Part shown: one piece after another, positions 7,028 to 8,701 of the stretch
Layout of the letters: each line of letters begins with the position of its first letter
Numbering within the stretch: the stretch's first letter is position 1
Assembly (NCBI RefSeq): GCF_036662795.1
Contig: NZ_JBAFWZ010000049.1
Coordinates: forward strand, 1-8,701
Direction of reading: 5' to 3'
From: Lysinibacillus_B sp036662795
Lineage (GTDB): Bacteria; Bacillota; Bacilli; Bacillales_A; Planococcaceae
DNA length: 8,701 nucleotides
The notes under the pieces: model-generated
What the model was told of the DNA's origin: nothing
The model's database searches: none
The model's input: only the letters and a program-made list of their open reading frames with translations
Made by a program: the position numbers and the translations under genes

Positions 7028-7058
7028 CCTCCCTGTCTGATGGTGTTCTTTTTGTTCT

Positions 7059-7068
7059 ATTGTACAAT
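7059..7068 (-). promoter_or_regulatory. Likely -10 of the regulator gene inside a 10-bp palindrome
   Basis: On the minus strand, TACAAT (7064 down to 7059) is a 5/6 match to the -10 consensus, about 30 bases ahead of the regulator's start. It forms half of the perfect palindrome ATTGTACAAT (7059-7068). No good -35 lies 16-19 bases upstream, suggesting a weak or activated promoter. The palindrome could be an operator, though MocR proteins more often bind direct repeats. Confidence 0.4.
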
Positions 7069-7091
7069 AAGGGGGAGGTCAGAGGAAGCAC

Positions 7092-7120
7092 TTGCAAAAT
7101 TTAACGGCATATAGTACAGT
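7092..7120 (+). promoter_or_regulatory. serS promoter
   Basis: TTGCAA (7092-7097, 4/6) and TACAGT (7115-7120, 4/6) are 17 bases apart. Transcription would start near 7127, a few bases ahead of the T-box leader, as expected for a T-box gene. Confidence 0.55.
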
Positions 7121-7139
7121 ATGGTTAAATTTTAAAATT

Positions 7140-7374
7140 GGTAATGCGATGATAGGAAATAGTAGCAGGTCCGTTTTTTTATAGAGAGTCAGCGGTTGGT
7201 GGAAGCTGATAAAAACACTTGTGAATCCGTCCAGGAGTTGCCTAGCTGAAGTTATAGTAGGCTAAGGTCGGTTGAAAAGCCGTTATGATATAAGTGGAGC
7301 AGACGAGTAGTCTGTTCAATTAGGGTGGCAACGCGGGTAGCTCTCGTCCCTTTTATAGGGATGGGGGCTTTTTT
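7140..7374 (+). promoter_or_regulatory. T-box leader (tRNA-Ser sensing) of serS
   Basis: A full T-box riboswitch controls serS. Stem I carries AGAGAGTCAGC and GGTTGGTGGAAGCTGA (distal loop region, about 7184-7209). The specifier loop reads GAA-TCC-GTCC, so the specifier triplet is UCC (7226-7228), a serine codon that matches the downstream gene. The T-box core AGGGTGGCAACGCGGG is at 7322-7337, with TGGC (7326-7329) as the bulge that pairs with the tRNA acceptor end. GACGAG (7302-7307) can pair with CTCGTC (7343-7348), bases also used by the terminator, which gives the expected switch. Uncharged tRNA-Ser should favour read-through into serS. The 5' boundary is approximate. Confidence 0.93.
7339..7374 (+). 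terminator. T-box regulated terminator
   Basis: AGCTCTCGTCCC (7339-7350) pairs with GGGATGGGGGCT (7358-7369), 12 pairs including three G-U, with a 7-base loop, followed by a run of T (7369-7374). It is mutually exclusive with the antiterminator helix of the T-box. Confidence 0.92.
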
Positions 7375-7437
7375 GTGTTTTATTGCACTAGAGCAGGAAA
7401 GTGTACCAATCATCACATAGAGTTGGAGGAATGAAAA

Positions 7438-8701
7438 ATGTTAGACATTAAACGAGTTCGAGACAATTATGAAGAAGTGAAAAAAGTACTTCTTACACGT
7501 AATGAGGATTTAGGAAATATCGATGAGTTTGAAAGCTTAGATGTAAAGCGTCGTGATTTAATCGCGAAAACAGAAGTTTTAAAGGCAGAACGTAATAAAG
7601 TGTCTGAGCAAATTTCTGTGATGAAGCGCAATAAGGAAAATGCTGATGATGTGATTGCGCGTATGCGTGAAGTGGGCGATGAGATCAAAGCATTAGATGT
7701 AGCGCTTCGTGAAGTTGAAGAAAAATTTGAATACATGATGATGCGCCTGCCAAATATTCCACATGAATCTGTGCCGGTTGGTGAAACAGAGGATGACAAT
7801 GTAGAAGTGTATACTTGGGGCGATAAGCCAGCCTTTGATTTTGAACCAATACCACACTGGGATGTTGCAACAGACTTAGAAGTAGTGGATTTTGAGCGTG
7901 CTGGGAAAGTAACAGGAAGCCGTTTCTTATTCTATCGTGGCTTAGGTGCTCGATTAGAGCGTGCCCTAATGAGCTTTATGATGGATTTACATTCTGACGA
8001 GCATGGCTATGAGGAAATGCTGCCACCGGTGGTCATTAACCGTGATTCTTTAACAGGTACAGGCCAATTACCAAAATTCGAAGAGGATGTATTCAAGCTA
8101 GATGGCTTAGATTACTTTATGGCACCAACTGCAGAAGTACCGGTGACAAACTTCTACCGTGATGAAATTTTAGATGGTGAGATGTTACCAAAAGGCTTTG
8201 CAGCATATAGCGCTTGCTTCCGTTCAGAGGCAGGTTCAGCTGGTCGTGATACACGAGGACTAATCCGTCAGCACCAATTCAATAAAGTTGAATTAGTTCG
8301 CTTTGTAAAACCTGATGAATCTTACGAGCAATTAGAGCTATTAACGGGTCATGCTGAGAAAGTATTACAACTTTTAGGCTTACCATACCGAAAGCTGTTA
8401 ATGAATACATCTGACCTAGGCTTCACAGCAGCGAAAAAATATGATTTAGAAGTATGGTTCCCAACGCAAGATACCTACCGTGAAATCTCTTCTATTTCAA
8501 ACTTTGAAGATTTCCAGGCGCGCCGTGCAAACATCCGTTTCCGCCGCGAGCAAGGAGCAAAGCCAGAATATGTTCACACATTAAACGGGTCAGGCTTAGC
8601 TATTGGCCGCACAGTAGCAGCGATTTTAGAAAACTACCAGCAAGCCGACGGAAGCGTGAAGATTCCTGAAGCATTAGTACCATACATGGGCGGGAAGACA
8701 G
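7438..8701 (+). CDS. serS: Seryl-tRNA synthetase (3' end cut by window)
   Basis: SerS charges tRNA-Ser with serine in the cytoplasm; it is a class II synthetase. 421 codons are visible without interruption. The family is about 425 aa and the last residues are PYMGGKT, so only a few codons are missing. The N-terminal charged, helical region (about 25-105) is the antiparallel coiled-coil arm that binds the tRNA long variable arm. The catalytic domain shows TAEVP (Thr231, Glu233, serine recognition), motif 2 FRSEAGSAGRDTRGLIRQHQF from Phe261, and motif 3 LNGSGLAIGR (382-391, Arg391). The start is ATG 7438 with GGAGG (7425-7429) eight bases upstream. ATG 7431 is in another frame. It is regulated by the upstream T-box with a serine specifier. 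Confidence 0.97.
   Translation, partial: MLDIKRVRDNYEEVKKVLLTRNEDLGNIDEFESLDVKRRDLIAKTEVLKAERNKVSEQISVMKRNKENADDVIARMREVGDEIKALDVALREVEEKFEYMMMRLPNIPHESVPVGETEDDNVEVYTWGDKPAFDFEPIPHWDVATDLEVVDFERAGKVTGSRFLFYRGLGARLERALMSFMMDLHSDEHGYEEMLPPVVINRDSLTGTGQLPKFEEDVFKLDGLDYFMAPTAEVPVTNFYRDEILDGEMLPKGFAAYSACFRSEAGSAGRDTRGLIRQHQFNKVELVRFVKPDESYEQLELLTGHAEKVLQLLGLPYRKLLMNTSDLGFTAAKKYDLEVWFPTQDTYREISSISNFEDFQARRANIRFRREQGAKPEYVHTLNGSGLAIGRTVAAILENYQQADGSVKIPEALVPYMGGKT

Noticed and set aside
7431..7437. ATG at 7431 as serS start
   Set aside because: It is out of frame with SerS and abuts the GGAGG. ATG 7438 gives the family N-terminus MLDIKRVRDN.

Overview
This window looks like a chromosomal segment from a low-GC, spore-forming Firmicute, most likely Planococcaceae such as Lysinibacillus or a close relative. 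GuaB, DacA, the asparagine synthetase and SerS are all close to their Bacillus counterparts as I remember them, and the order (5S rRNA, guaB, dacA ... serS) is the origin-proximal Bacillus layout. The genus is an inference and was not checked by alignment.

Layout. Positions 1-87 hold the 3' end of a 5S rRNA gene and its intrinsic terminator. Positions 88-745 have no convincing gene: a roughly 285-base block (about 145-430, near 42% GC, with several hairpins) sits in much more AT-rich DNA (about 21% GC at 421-660) before guaB. guaB (746-2212) and dacA (2345-3679) each end in a strong 12-bp intrinsic terminator and so are probably largely separate transcription units. Next come a glutamine-dependent asparagine synthetase of the AsnO (YisO) type (3795-5630) and, convergent with it, a MocR/PdxR-family GntR-aminotransferase regulator (5627-7027, minus strand). 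The two genes share the self-complementary tetranucleotide TTAA as stop codons. A promoter and a complete T-box leader with a UCC (serine) specifier (about 7140-7374) precede serS (7438 to the window end), which is cut only a few codons before its expected stop.

How the parts relate. guaB makes XMP for GTP synthesis, DacA trims peptidoglycan stem peptides, AsnB makes asparagine and SerS charges tRNA-Ser under control of uncharged tRNA-Ser. In Bacillus subtilis the dacA-serS interval holds pdxS and pdxT (PLP synthase). Here it holds the asparagine synthetase and a PLP-binding-type regulator, and no pdxST is visible.

Most of the window is conventional. The parts worth a second look are the structured, GC-elevated rRNA-guaB spacer, the dacA-serS replacement with its convergent stop overlap and a terminator embedded in the regulator's coding sequence, and the regulator's start codon, which directly abuts its Shine-Dalgarno sequence. 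I found no CRISPR array, transposase, tRNA or new defence-type system.
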